In this document: positions 1 through 5,798 of the stretch, piece after piece
Numbering within the stretch: the stretch's first letter is position 1
Layout: each line of letters begins with the position of its first letter
DNA from: Betaproteobacteria bacterium
GTDB lineage: Bacteria; Pseudomonadota; Gammaproteobacteria; Burkholderiales; Casimicrobiaceae
Assembly: GCA_003153335.1 (NCBI GenBank)
Contig: PLYG01000350.1
Location: 193 to 10,032 of the forward strand
Direction: 5' to 3'
DNA: 9,840 bases
The notes under the pieces: generated by a model
The model's input: the letters and a program-made list of their open reading frames with translations, nothing else
Told to the model about the DNA's origin: nothing
Databases searched by the model: none
Translations under genes and position numbers: made by a program

Positions 1-210
1 GTGCGGCCCGAAAGAATCCAACCCGTCGGGTTGGCCACGGGTGAGAATATATTCACCGCTACGGTGGTGCACGACCGTTTTTTCGGCGCCAGCCGCGAGA
101 TCGAACTTGCGGTGGGGCAGGGCATGCTCAAGATCGATACTACCGAACGTGGCAGTATCACCCATGTTCACGTGCCGCGCCATGCGGTGCAATTTTTACC
201 CACGCACTAA
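1..210 (+). CDS. ABC transporter ATP-binding protein, C-terminal fragment (TOBE-type end)
   Basis: This is the last 69 residues of a protein whose start lies left of the window. It opens with VRPERIQ, the consensus that introduces the C-terminal TOBE region of importer ATPases of the PotA/FbpC/MalK kind. A beta-rich stretch follows (residues about 15-65, FTATVVHDRFFGASREIEL) that fits a TOBE fold. The Walker and signature motifs would be upstream and are not visible, so the ATPase call rests on the tail and on context. The stop is followed at once by an AAGGAG ribosome site and a periplasmic binding-protein gene on the same strand, as expected for one importer operon. The GTG at base 1 is an internal valine codon, not a start. 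The substrate cannot be read from this end. Confidence 0.8.
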   Translation: MRPERIQPVGLATGENIFTATVVHDRFFGASREIELAVGQGMLKIDTTERGSITHVHVPRHAVQFLPTH

Positions 211-222
211 AAGGAGATAGCT

Positions 223-1308
223 ATGCAATGCAAACGATGGTTCGTTGCTGCCATGACATTGCTGATGGTGGCGGGTGCCGCGAGTGTCGCGGCGCAAACC
301 GTACTCGACTCGCCCGAGCTCTATCCAGGCGAGAAGGTGCTGTTTGAAGCTGCCAAAAAAGAAGGGATGGTGGTGAGCTTCGACACCGGGCCGACCTGGG
401 CCAACTGGGCGGCACAGTTCGCGGCATTCAAGAAACGTTACCCTGAAGTCGAGATCGTCTACAACGACATCGGATCGGGGGCCACCGTCGTGGCGCTGGA
501 AAAGGCGAAGAATCGTCCGCAGGCCGATACCGCCTACTACTTCGCCGCATCGGCGATCGATGCTGTCAACAAGGGCGTGGTCGCGCCGTTCAAGCCGGTC
601 AATTTCGACAAGCTGCCGGCGGTGTTCCGCGACCCGGATGGCCGCTGGTTCACCATCCATTCGCTGACCGTGGCCTTTGTCGTCAACACCAAGCTCGTGA
701 AGAACGTGCCCCAGTCGTGGGCGGATTTGCTCAAACCCGAGTACAAGAATTCGGTGGTCTATCTTGATCCGCGCTCGACGGGCGTTGGCCAGGTGCTCGT
801 CTTCGCAGCCAACTTTGGCGCCGGCGGCGACATGAACAACATCCAGCCGGGGCTCGACTATCTGGGCAAGCTGCACAAGTCCGGCAACGTGCTGCGCGTG
901 CTGGGCACGACGCCGTATGCGCAATTCTTGAAGGGCGAGATACCGATCTGGATTTCCTACGAGAACGATGGCCTCAAGGCCAAGCATATCGATGGCCTCG
1001 GCGACGCGGTCGCGGTCGTCATCCCGAAGGAAGCGTCCGCCGCGGCACCCTATGGCATCAGCCTGGTCGAGAAGGGTCCCAACCCCAACGCCGGCAAACT
1101 CTGGCTCAACTTCATCATGACCGATTTCGGTCAGGGCATTTTTGCCCAGGGCTTTGTCCGGCCTTCGGTCCCCGGTATCAAACTGCCCGAGTCGGTGGCT
1201 GACAAATTGCCAGCAGCGCCGCAGGTGCGCCCGCTGGATGTGCGCGCCGCCGCCGCAAAGAAGCCGGATGTCGACAAGGGCTGGGTCGCGGCCACGGAAG
1301 CGAAGTAG
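223..1308 (+). CDS. ABC transporter periplasmic substrate-binding protein
   Basis: This 361-residue secreted protein should capture the substrate in the periplasm and deliver it to the permease/ATPase of the same operon. Residues 1-25 are a Sec signal peptide: basic N-terminus (QCKR), hydrophobic core, and cleavage near SVAAQ. No lipobox is seen, so it is probably soluble. The mature part has the two-lobed type 2 binding-protein pattern: a KKEG segment near residue 45, a GSGATVVALE segment near 85, and a central stretch with domain-crossing character (TVAFVVNTKLV, then SWADLLKPEYKNSVVYLDP). This resembles the family that handles ferric iron, thiamine, polyamines or phosphonates. I cannot pick the substrate. 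The start is fixed by AAGGAG at 211-216, six bases before the ATG. A 105-base gap holding a long palindrome separates it from the permease gene. Confidence 0.85.
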   Translation: MQCKRWFVAAMTLLMVAGAASVAAQTVLDSPELYPGEKVLFEAAKKEGMVVSFDTGPTWANWAAQFAAFKKRYPEVEIVYNDIGSGATVVALEKAKNRPQADTAYYFAASAIDAVNKGVVAPFKPVNFDKLPAVFRDPDGRWFTIHSLTVAFVVNTKLVKNVPQSWADLLKPEYKNSVVYLDPRSTGVGQVLVFAANFGAGGDMNNIQPGLDYLGKLHKSGNVLRVLGTTPYAQFLKGEIPIWISYENDGLKAKHIDGLGDAVAVVIPKEASAAAPYGISLVEKGPNPNAGKLWLNFIMTDFGQGIFAQGFVRPSVPGIKLPESVADKLPAAPQVRPLDVRAAAAKKPDVDKGWVAATEAK

Positions 1309-1315
1309 GGAAATA

Positions 1316-1367
1316 GGGGACAGACCACGTTTAGTACTCGCCTTCAAAACAAACGTGGTCTGTCCCC
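1316..1367. repeat. Perfect 17-bp inverted repeat (REP-like hairpin) in the operon
   Basis: GGGGACAGACCACGTTT at 1316-1332 is exactly complementary to AAACGTGGTCTGTCCCC at 1351-1367, with an 18-base loop. It begins 8 bases after the binding-protein stop codon. The GGGGACAGACCACG core resembles, from memory, a repeat that recurs in many beta-proteobacterial genomes next to REP-associated tyrosine transposases; I cannot count copies here. No U-run follows directly, so it is not a textbook terminator. It could still stabilise the upstream mRNA or reduce transcription into the permease gene. Confidence 0.85.
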
Positions 1368-1406
1368 AATTCTTTTCCCAATTCTTCCACAATTCTTCCA
1401 ATTCTT
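1368..1406. repeat. Four short direct repeats of AATTCTT next to the palindrome
   Basis: AATTCTT occurs at 1368-1374, 1380-1386, 1391-1397 and 1400-1406, mostly preceded by CC or CA, so the motif recurs every 9-12 bases. It fills nearly all the space between the palindrome and the permease start and leaves no purine-rich ribosome site there. It is probably part of, or an expansion beside, the same repeat element. Confidence 0.7.
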
Positions 1407-1413
1407 TCGCATC

Positions 1414-2232
1414 ATGCGCATCCGTACACAATTGATGCTGGCCGCTCCCGCCGTTGCTTTTCTGGCGGTGTTCTTCCTGTTGCCGGTGGGAGCCGTGGCG
1501 GTCGATGCGCTGGGGGAGGGCACGCGGGCTTTCGTGCGCGTATTCTCGCTTCCCGCATTCTGGCCGTCGCTCGCAGGCAGCCTGCTGCTGACACTGGTGG
1601 CGGCCACGATCTCGACATTGGTAGGTTTTGCCGTGGCATTGCACCTGTCGCGGCTGCCGGAGCGCCAGCGCACCATGTATTCACTCGTGATTGCGCTACC
1701 GCTGACGTTTTCCGGCCTGATCGTGGCCTATGGCTTCATTCTGGGTTATGGCCGCTCGGGCTTCGTTACCCAGCTCCTGGGTTTTGCGGGCCTCGATCCG
1801 GCCATTATCGGCAAGGCGCTGTTCACGCCGGGAGGTCTGGCGTTTGCGACGTCGTACTACCTGATTCCACGCGTGGTGATGGGTATCCTGCCGGTGCTGG
1901 TCAATTTCGACCGCGCGCAACTGGCGGTGGCCGAATCCCTGGGGGCCACCCCGACCCAGGCGCTCTGGCAGGTGATGTTGCCGCAAGTAGCAGCGCCGCT
2001 CGGTGCTGCGTTCTGCCTGGTCGCCGCGGTGGTCTTCGGTGCCTATGGCACAGCCTTGGCCCTGGTCGGCACGCAGCTTCACATCCTGCCGTTACAACTG
2101 TACAGCCTGATCTCGGAAACCGGAACGGACTTTGCGGCGGCTGCGGCACTGGCACTGATGATTACGGCGGCTTGTGCCATGATCATGACGACCGGCGAAT
2201 GGTTCGGGAGCCTTCATGAACGCCACCTATAG
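1414..2232 (+). CDS. ABC transporter inner-membrane permease
   Basis: This 272-residue integral membrane protein has about six hydrophobic helices (roughly residues 8-30, 50-73, 88-112, 138-160, 195-220 and 244-265). The cytoplasmic EAA loop that docks on the ATPase is at residues 170-190 (LAVAESLGATPTQALWQVMLP), with the conserved E174 and G177. This is the PotB/CysT/FbpB-type permease fold (BPD_transp_1). It follows the ATPase and binding-protein genes and should be the channel of that importer. These importers usually have two permease genes. Only one is here, so the partner lies upstream of the window, is elsewhere, or is missing. No Shine-Dalgarno is visible before the ATG because the preceding bases are AATTCTT repeats, so translation initiation may be weak. 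The last 17 bases overlap the next gene. Confidence 0.85.
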   Translation: MRIRTQLMLAAPAVAFLAVFFLLPVGAVAVDALGEGTRAFVRVFSLPAFWPSLAGSLLLTLVAATISTLVGFAVALHLSRLPERQRTMYSLVIALPLTFSGLIVAYGFILGYGRSGFVTQLLGFAGLDPAIIGKALFTPGGLAFATSYYLIPRVVMGILPVLVNFDRAQLAVAESLGATPTQALWQVMLPQVAAPLGAAFCLVAAVVFGAYGTALALVGTQLHILPLQLYSLISETGTDFAAAAALALMITAACAMIMTTGEWFGSLHERHL

Positions 2233-2848
2233 ACTCGACCGCACGCAACGCATGCTGTTCGACGCCGGTGGCCGGCGCTTCGATCCGCACCGGCGCACAT
2301 GGAGTGATGCTCCCACACCGGCCACCGGCGAGCCGGTCGACGGCATCGCCGCGGCAAGCTGGCTGCAGCGGCAAAGCGGCGCGCCCGTGCGTGTTCCGGT
2401 CGGGGTGATCGGTCCGCGCGAAGCAACGAGCGCGCAACTGCTGGCCGCCGAGAATGTTGGCCGCGGGCTCGCTACCATGGGTTTTGTTGTCATCTGCGGC
2501 GGCCGGCAAGGCGTGATGGAAGCAGTATGCAAAGGGGCTGCCGGGGCAGGGGGCGTGGCCATCGGCATGCTGCCGGATGCGGACCCGTCGTTCGCCAACC
2601 CCCATGTCGGCATCGTGATCGCAACCGGCATTGGCGAAGCACGCAACGCGCTCATCGCTCGCTCATCACTGTGTCTTGTTGCCATCGGCGACAGCTTCGG
2701 CACGCTGTCGGAAGTCGCATTGGGCCGGCAATTCGGCAAGCGGGTCATCGGTCTCGAAGGCGCGGCCCGGGTCGAAGGTATGATCGATGTCGCGACCGTG
2801 GAACAGGCGCTGGAGGAGGTCGCGCGCTGCGCGCTGGGCGGTGATTGA
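2216..2848 (+). CDS. SLOG/LOG-like nucleotide-binding protein (TIGR00725 type)
   Basis: This 210-residue protein has the Rossmann-like SLOG/LOG (old 'lysine decarboxylase-like') fold. Visible motifs are VGVIGPREAT at residues 62-71 (first strand and glycine turn), GGRQGVMEA at 95-103, ARN at 142-144, and GDSFGTLSE at 158-166, the counterpart of the GTxxE motif of this superfamily. The full PGGxGTxxE of cytokinin-activating LOG phosphoribohydrolases is absent. A nucleotide or nucleotide-sugar ligand is therefore likely, but the reaction is unknown. The first 55 residues are an extra N-terminal segment. The start overlaps the permease by 17 bases, and GGGAG at 2206-2210 lies five bases before the ATG, so it is translated from the importer mRNA. 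It ends 11 bases from a convergent gene. I am sure of the fold but not of the function. Confidence 0.8.
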   Translation: MNATYRLDRTQRMLFDAGGRRFDPHRRTWSDAPTPATGEPVDGIAAASWLQRQSGAPVRVPVGVIGPREATSAQLLAAENVGRGLATMGFVVICGGRQGVMEAVCKGAAGAGGVAIGMLPDADPSFANPHVGIVIATGIGEARNALIARSSLCLVAIGDSFGTLSEVALGRQFGKRVIGLEGAARVEGMIDVATVEQALEEVARCALGGD

Positions 2849-2859
2849 GCAGCTTGTTG

Positions 2860-3078
2860 TCACTGCTTATGCGCAATTTGCGCATGCTTCCCGCTTGGCG
2901 GCATCAGTCCTTTCGTCGCCAGTGCGATTTCCAACGCCGTCTCCAAGCGAATGACGCGCTCTGTCAGATTCTCAATTCGGCCCTGTTGATCCTTGATCAC
3001 ACCCGCCATACGTTCCACCTTGTCGTTCATGCGGATCACTGTGGTGAGCGCGTTCCACATCTTGTCGGTAATCCCCAT
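2860..3078 (-). CDS. Small coiled-coil protein of the RHH cassette, function unknown
   Basis: This 72-residue acidic/basic helical protein has a clear heptad region from about residue 8 to 53 (MWNALTTVIRMNDKVERMAG, then IKDQQGRIENLTERVIRLET), predicted to form a coiled coil or helical hairpin. The tail (residues about 56-72) is basic and histidine-rich. It is soluble, with no signal peptide or membrane helix. The ATG shares one base with the stop of the RHH gene (TGATG), and AAGG lies seven bases upstream inside that gene, so the two are translationally coupled and their products probably act together. I chose the ATG at 3078 over the TTG one codon earlier. Similar two-gene pairs occur, from memory, in other proteobacteria without an assigned role. 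Possibilities include a mobilisation accessory, a partitioning helper, or one half of a toxin-antitoxin-like pair. Confidence 0.65.
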   Translation of the reverse strand: MGITDKMWNALTTVIRMNDKVERMAGVIKDQQGRIENLTERVIRLETALEIALATKGLMPPSGKHAQIAHKQ

Positions 3079-3359
3079 CAAGCAGCCTTGCGCTTCTTTT
3101 CCATCGCCGCGATCCGGGAATTCGATGCCTCGACGAACGCTAACGCATCATCGATTGCTCTGTTCGCCTGGCCGGTAGTCTTGAGCATTTGACCGATCAT
3201 GGCGTTCAACGCACTCTCGTCCTCGCTCGGCGTGAAGGACTGCGCGGCACGGCGCAAATACTCCCCTACGGATAAGCCGGCCGCCCTGGCTTTCTGCTCA
3301 ATGACGACCTTCTCGCGCGGTGTTACCAATACTGGAATTCTTGCGGATGCCGTGGACAT
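3078..3359 (-). CDS. Ribbon-helix-helix-like DNA-binding protein (MobC/NikA-like N-terminus)
   Basis: This 93-residue protein opens with RIPVLVTPREKVVIEQKARA then AGLSVGEYLRRAA (residues 7-39): a short beta strand with alternating residues followed by two helices, the pattern of ribbon-helix-helix dimers, closest in feel to MobC/NikA relaxosome proteins. Residues 46-93 are a second helical region (ESALNAMIGQMLKTTG, then DDALAFVEASNSRIAAMEKK) that could dimerise or bind the coiled-coil partner encoded next. AGGAG (plus-strand 3366-3370) lies six bases before the ATG. A consensus-like promoter and an 11-bp-period direct repeat lie immediately upstream, which fits an autoregulated RHH repressor. 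No relaxase or other mobilisation gene is in the window, so a plasmid-transfer role is only one option. Confidence 0.7.
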   Translation of the reverse strand: MSTASARIPVLVTPREKVVIEQKARAAGLSVGEYLRRAAQSFTPSEDESALNAMIGQMLKTTGQANRAIDDALAFVEASNSRIAAMEKKRKAA

Positions 3360-3373
3360 CGTTCACTCCTGTT

Positions 3374-3392
3374 GCACATGGACAGCACATGG
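3374..3392 (-). promoter_or_regulatory. Candidate operator: direct repeat over the RHH gene transcription start
   Basis: On the minus strand CCATGTGC occurs twice, separated by TGT (plus-strand 3385-3392 and 3374-3381). The period is 11 bp, one helical turn. The first copy begins two bases beyond the -10 box, so the pair covers the predicted transcription start. RHH proteins commonly bind such phased half-sites as adjacent dimers. Autoregulation is inference. Confidence 0.5.
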
Positions 3393-3394
3393 TC

Positions 3395-3422
3395 ATTATA
3401 GGCCGGGAGGAAACGAAGTCAA
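3395..3422 (-). promoter_or_regulatory. Sigma-70 promoter of the RHH/coiled-coil operon
   Basis: Reading leftward, TTGACT (3422-3417) is followed after 16 bases by a perfect TATAAT (3400-3395). It lies about 36 bases before the RHH start codon and gives a leader of roughly 30 bases. This is the closest match to consensus in the window. Confidence 0.75.
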
Positions 3423-3459
3423 GTCTTCGCGCAGTTGGATGCCTTGTCTGCGATAGCAA

Positions 3460-3828
3460 TCAGCGCAAAACAACAAGATGTTTATCGGTAGCGCCGGTCA
3501 CCGCAGTTAAGGCGATGTGCTGGTCGCATGTAACGAGCGCCCCACGATGCGCAACGGCAAGCGCCAGAAAATAGACATCGGTTATCTGGTTGTGGCCGAA
3601 AATTTTGCCGAAGTTGATACGACTGCCATCGAGAATAGAAACATCATCCGGCCAAAATTGGTGATCAAGCTCGGTTGTTGCGCGTTTTGGCTGCAGTCGA
3701 ACCTGTTCAACGCCGACAGCGCCGCGCTTGCCATAGCTCGGCAAGTTCAGCACGCGAATGACCCCATTTTCCACAAGCGGACAAGTCGCTATCCCGATAG
3801 CGCGTTTCTCGAGATTGATCGGTGAAGC
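3460..3828 (-). pseudogene. N-terminally truncated VapC-type PIN-domain toxin
   Basis: The open frame reads ...IATCPLVENGVIRVLN from about 3795 downward and ends at the TGA at 3460-3462. ATCPLxENGxxRVL is the mid-section of VapC-family ribonucleases, and ITDVYFLALAVAHRGALVTC then DQHI (plus-strand about 3585-3514) is the usual C-terminal part. Three acidic PIN positions remain: E of ENG, D of ITD and D of CDQ. The first third of the domain, with its leading Asp, is absent: the frame runs into a stop at 3829-3831 with no start codon before the GTG inside ENG. No VapB antitoxin gene is present; upstream sequence belongs to the promoter of the divergent VOC gene. It is therefore a remnant of a toxin-antitoxin locus and probably inactive. 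A 104-residue product from the internal GTG is possible but would lack part of the active site. Confidence 0.75.
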
Positions 3829-3848
3829 TCAATGCGCCTGCAGTACGG

Positions 3849-3877
3849 TTGGCGTCGGCGGCGCCAGGGCTTACAAT
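3849..3877 (+). promoter_or_regulatory. Probable sigma-70 promoter of the VOC gene
   Basis: TTGGCG (3849-3854) and TACAAT (3872-3877) are spaced by 17 bases. Transcription would begin near 3884, about 25 bases before the ATG at 3909, with GGAGG at 3900-3904 as ribosome site. The short leader argues against the longer reading frame that starts at 3822. Confidence 0.6.
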
Positions 3878-3908
3878 TGCGCGGCGTGTCCATTCGTCTG
3901 GAGGAATC

Positions 3909-4388
3909 ATGCCGGTGACCGAACTCAACCACTACTTCGTGCGCGCGAACGACCTCGAGCGGTCCCGCCGGTTCTACTGCGAGGTCCTCGGCTTCGAGGA
4001 AATGCCGCGGCCGAACTTCCCGTTCCCGGGCTACTGGCTCGGGGTCAACGGCAAGATCCAGGTGCATATGGGCCCGCACGGCATCCCAAATTCGGAGCTC
4101 TACTATCTCGGCACCACGCCCCGTTCCGCGACCGACAACACCGGTATCGTCGACCACATCGCATTCCTCGCCACCGAGCCGGAGAGCTTCGCCAAGCGCT
4201 TCGACGCGATCGGACTGGCGGCGCGCAAGCGCTACTTCCCGGAATTCCAGCTCTTTCAGATGTTTGTCAGGGACCCCGACGGCCTCACCGTGGAGCTCAA
4301 TTTCCACGGTATTACCGACGAGCCCGCCTGGGGCGCGGGCAGCGAGAACTACGCCCAGATGCCGCGCGTCGCCGAATCCGCCAAGTGA
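3909..4388 (+). CDS. VOC-superfamily protein (glyoxalase/dioxygenase fold)
   Basis: This 159-residue cytoplasmic protein has two beta-alpha-beta-beta-beta modules, the vicinal oxygen chelate fold. The four expected metal-ligand positions are present: H8 (ELNHYFVR), H53 (IQVHMG), H83 (VDHIAFL) and E129 (LTVELNF). RDPDGLTVEL (residues 121-130) is the classic second-module signature. SRRFYCEVLGFEE (19-31) is the usual first helix. Members include glyoxalase I, extradiol dioxygenases, isomerases and antibiotic-binding proteins. Intact ligands suggest a metal enzyme rather than a drug binder, but the substrate cannot be told. I set the start at 3909 because GGAGG lies four bases upstream and homology starts there; the frame remains open to 3822 but that stretch overlaps the promoter. 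An ORF begins on the base after its stop. Confidence 0.85.
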   Translation: MPVTELNHYFVRANDLERSRRFYCEVLGFEEMPRPNFPFPGYWLGVNGKIQVHMGPHGIPNSELYYLGTTPRSATDNTGIVDHIAFLATEPESFAKRFDAIGLAARKRYFPEFQLFQMFVRDPDGLTVELNFHGITDEPAWGAGSENYAQMPRVAESAK

Positions 4389-4556
4389 ATGCGCCCGCCA
4401 CGAATCCGCGCGAGCTTCGAGGCGCAAGGGGGCCGGAGTCGCATTTTTTGGGATTTTCGCGGAGAGGATCGACCCTGGCCCTTTGGGAGCACGCTTGCCG
4501 GCGTGCTCAAGCGAGCGGGCGTCAGCCTCGAGCAATTCATCGAGGCGTTGCGATGA
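4389..4556 (+). CDS. Possible small protein (55 aa) abutting the VOC gene
   Basis: An ATG directly follows the VOC stop (TGA-ATG) and opens a 55-codon frame. Its second half looks protein-like: RIFWDFRGEDRPWPFGSTLA (residues 18-37), then GVLKRAGVSLEQFIEALR, a predicted amphipathic helical end. Third-codon positions in this part are about two-thirds G or C, in keeping with neighbouring genes. No ribosome site is evident, so it would depend on translational coupling with the VOC gene. I do not recognise the family. It could also be the surviving C-terminal end of a larger lost gene. The reverse strand is open here too, which lowers confidence. Confidence 0.35.
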   Translation: MRPPRIRASFEAQGGRSRIFWDFRGEDRPWPFGSTLAGVLKRAGVSLEQFIEALR

Positions 4557-4599
4557 AGCCGAATCGTGTAGATGGACGATCTTGCTCCCCCAGGTGGCC

Positions 4600-5649
4600 A
4601 TGACCGCCATCGATTTCGACGCCATTCCCAGCAAGCGCCTGCCTGCGCTGTTGCGCCAGGCCCCCAAGGCCGAGCTGCACATCCACCTCGAGGGCTCGCT
4701 GGAGCCCGAGCTGATCTTCAAGTTGGCGCAGCGCAATGGCGTGGCGCTGGCCTACCCCAGCGTGGCGGCTCTGCGCGCGGCCTATGCCTTCACCGACCTG
4801 CAGAGTTTTCTCGATATTTACTACGCGGGCGCCAGCGTTCTGCTGCAGGAGCAGGACTTCTTCGACCTGGCTAGTGCCTACTTTGAGCGCGCGGCGGCCG
4901 ACAACGTCGTGCATGCCGAGCTGTTCTTCGATCCGCAGACCCACACCGCGCGCGGCGTCGACATCGGCGCGGTGATCCGCGGCCTGCACCGTGCCTGCCA
5001 GCGCGCGCAAGCCGAGTTGGGGCTCAGCGCCAGCTTGATCCTGTGCTTCCTGCGCCACCTCAGCGAGGAAGAGGCGCTCGCCACGCTGGAGGCCGCGCTG
5101 CCGTGGCGTCGCCACTTCATCGGCGTCGGGCTCGACAGCAGCGAGCGCGGCCATCCGCCGGAGAAGTTCGCACGCGTGTTTGCCCGCGCCCGCGAGCTCG
5201 GACTCAAGCTGGTGGCCCATGCCGGCGAGGAGGGGCCGCCGGCCTACATCGAAAGCGCGCTCGATGTGCTCAAGGTGCAGCGCATCGACCACGGCGTACG
5301 CTGCGTCGAGAGCCCACAGTTGGTTGAGCGCCTGGCCGCCGAGCGCATGCCGCTCACCGTGTGCCCGCTGTCCAACGTCAAGCTTCGCGTGTTCAAGAGC
5401 ATGGCCCTGCACAACCTGCCCGCGCTGCTGGCCGCCGGCCTGTGCGCCACGGTCAACAGCGACGATCCGGCCTATTTCGGCGGCTACATCAACGACAACT
5501 TCATCGCCGCCTTCGACGCCCTGCCGCAGCTCGGCGCGCGCGAGGCTTACCAGTTGCTGCGCAACAGCTTCGAGGCCAGCTTTGCCACGGCCGCGGCCAA
5601 CGCAGTGTGGATCGCGCAGTTGGACGCGGCGTTCAGCGCGGCGGCTTGA
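4600..5649 (+). CDS. Adenine/adenosine deaminase family hydrolase (adenine deaminase type likely)
   Basis: This 349-residue TIM-barrel metal hydrolase deaminates a purine base or nucleoside (adenine to hypoxanthine, or adenosine to inosine) in purine salvage. All family landmarks are visible: zinc ligands H27 and H29 in ELHIHLEGSLEPEL, H207 and the catalytic E210 in AHAGEE, H231 in RIDHG, CPLSN at 255-259, and D288-D289 in NSDDPAYFGGY. The SDDPAYFGGY version, as I recall it, is typical of the adenine deaminase branch (Aah1-like) rather than E. coli Add, so adenine is the better guess; assay or phylogeny would decide. Length fits the family. The ATG at 4600 follows a weak AGGTGG and begins just before the homologous region; the frame is open further upstream but that sequence is unlike the family. 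It is downstream of and co-directional with the VOC gene, perhaps on one mRNA. Confidence 0.88.
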   Translation: MTAIDFDAIPSKRLPALLRQAPKAELHIHLEGSLEPELIFKLAQRNGVALAYPSVAALRAAYAFTDLQSFLDIYYAGASVLLQEQDFFDLASAYFERAAADNVVHAELFFDPQTHTARGVDIGAVIRGLHRACQRAQAELGLSASLILCFLRHLSEEEALATLEAALPWRRHFIGVGLDSSERGHPPEKFARVFARARELGLKLVAHAGEEGPPAYIESALDVLKVQRIDHGVRCVESPQLVERLAAERMPLTVCPLSNVKLRVFKSMALHNLPALLAAGLCATVNSDDPAYFGGYINDNFIAAFDALPQLGAREAYQLLRNSFEASFATAAANAVWIAQLDAAFSAAA

Positions 5650-5717
5650 GCGCATCGACTACGCGGCGTGCGCTGCGTCGCTCCGCAAACCCAAAGTCCT
5701 GACTGAGCGTCGTGCGA

Positions 5718-5746
5718 TTGACCGCTCCGCGGTCCTGCGATACAGT
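5718..5746 (+). promoter_or_regulatory. Sigma-70 promoter of the Bug-receptor gene
   Basis: TTGACC (5718-5723) and TACAGT (5741-5746) are separated by exactly 17 bases. Transcription would begin near 5753, leaving a leader of about 45 bases before the ATG at 5799. Because this promoter overlaps the longer reading frame starting at 5712, it supports the shorter start. Confidence 0.6.
5720..5734. promoter_or_regulatory. Small inverted repeat inside the promoter spacer (candidate operator)
   Basis: GACCGC-TCC-GCGGTC is a perfect 6-bp inverted repeat that overlaps the -35 box and the spacer. Its position suits a repressor or MerR-like site, but such a short GC-rich repeat can arise by chance. 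Confidence 0.35.
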
Positions 5747-5798
5747 CCCGCTTGACGAAACTGGTCGTTTAATTTTCGTATCCCTGATGGGGCGACAG

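Noticed and set aside
1316..1367. Rho-independent terminator after the binding-protein gene
   Set aside because: The stem is long and perfect but the loop is 18 bases and no U-run follows directly; a REP-type element explains it better.
196..1644. 482-codon open frame on the minus strand opposite the binding-protein and permease genes
   Set aside because: It is antisense to two well-supported genes, has low-complexity R/H/Q-rich translation, and no recognisable domain. High-GC coding DNA often leaves the opposite strand open.
3822..3908. Longer N-terminus for the VOC protein starting at 3822
   Set aside because: It would begin inside the vapC relic and run through the predicted promoter, while the ATG at 3909 has GGAGG and starts at the fold boundary.
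3789..4736. 315-codon minus-strand frame opposite the VOC gene
   Set aside because: It overlaps the VOC gene with its metal ligands and promoter, and has no protein-like pattern.
4537..5655. 372-codon minus-strand frame opposite the deaminase gene
   Set aside because: The plus strand encodes all catalytic residues of the deaminase, and the reverse translation has no family features.
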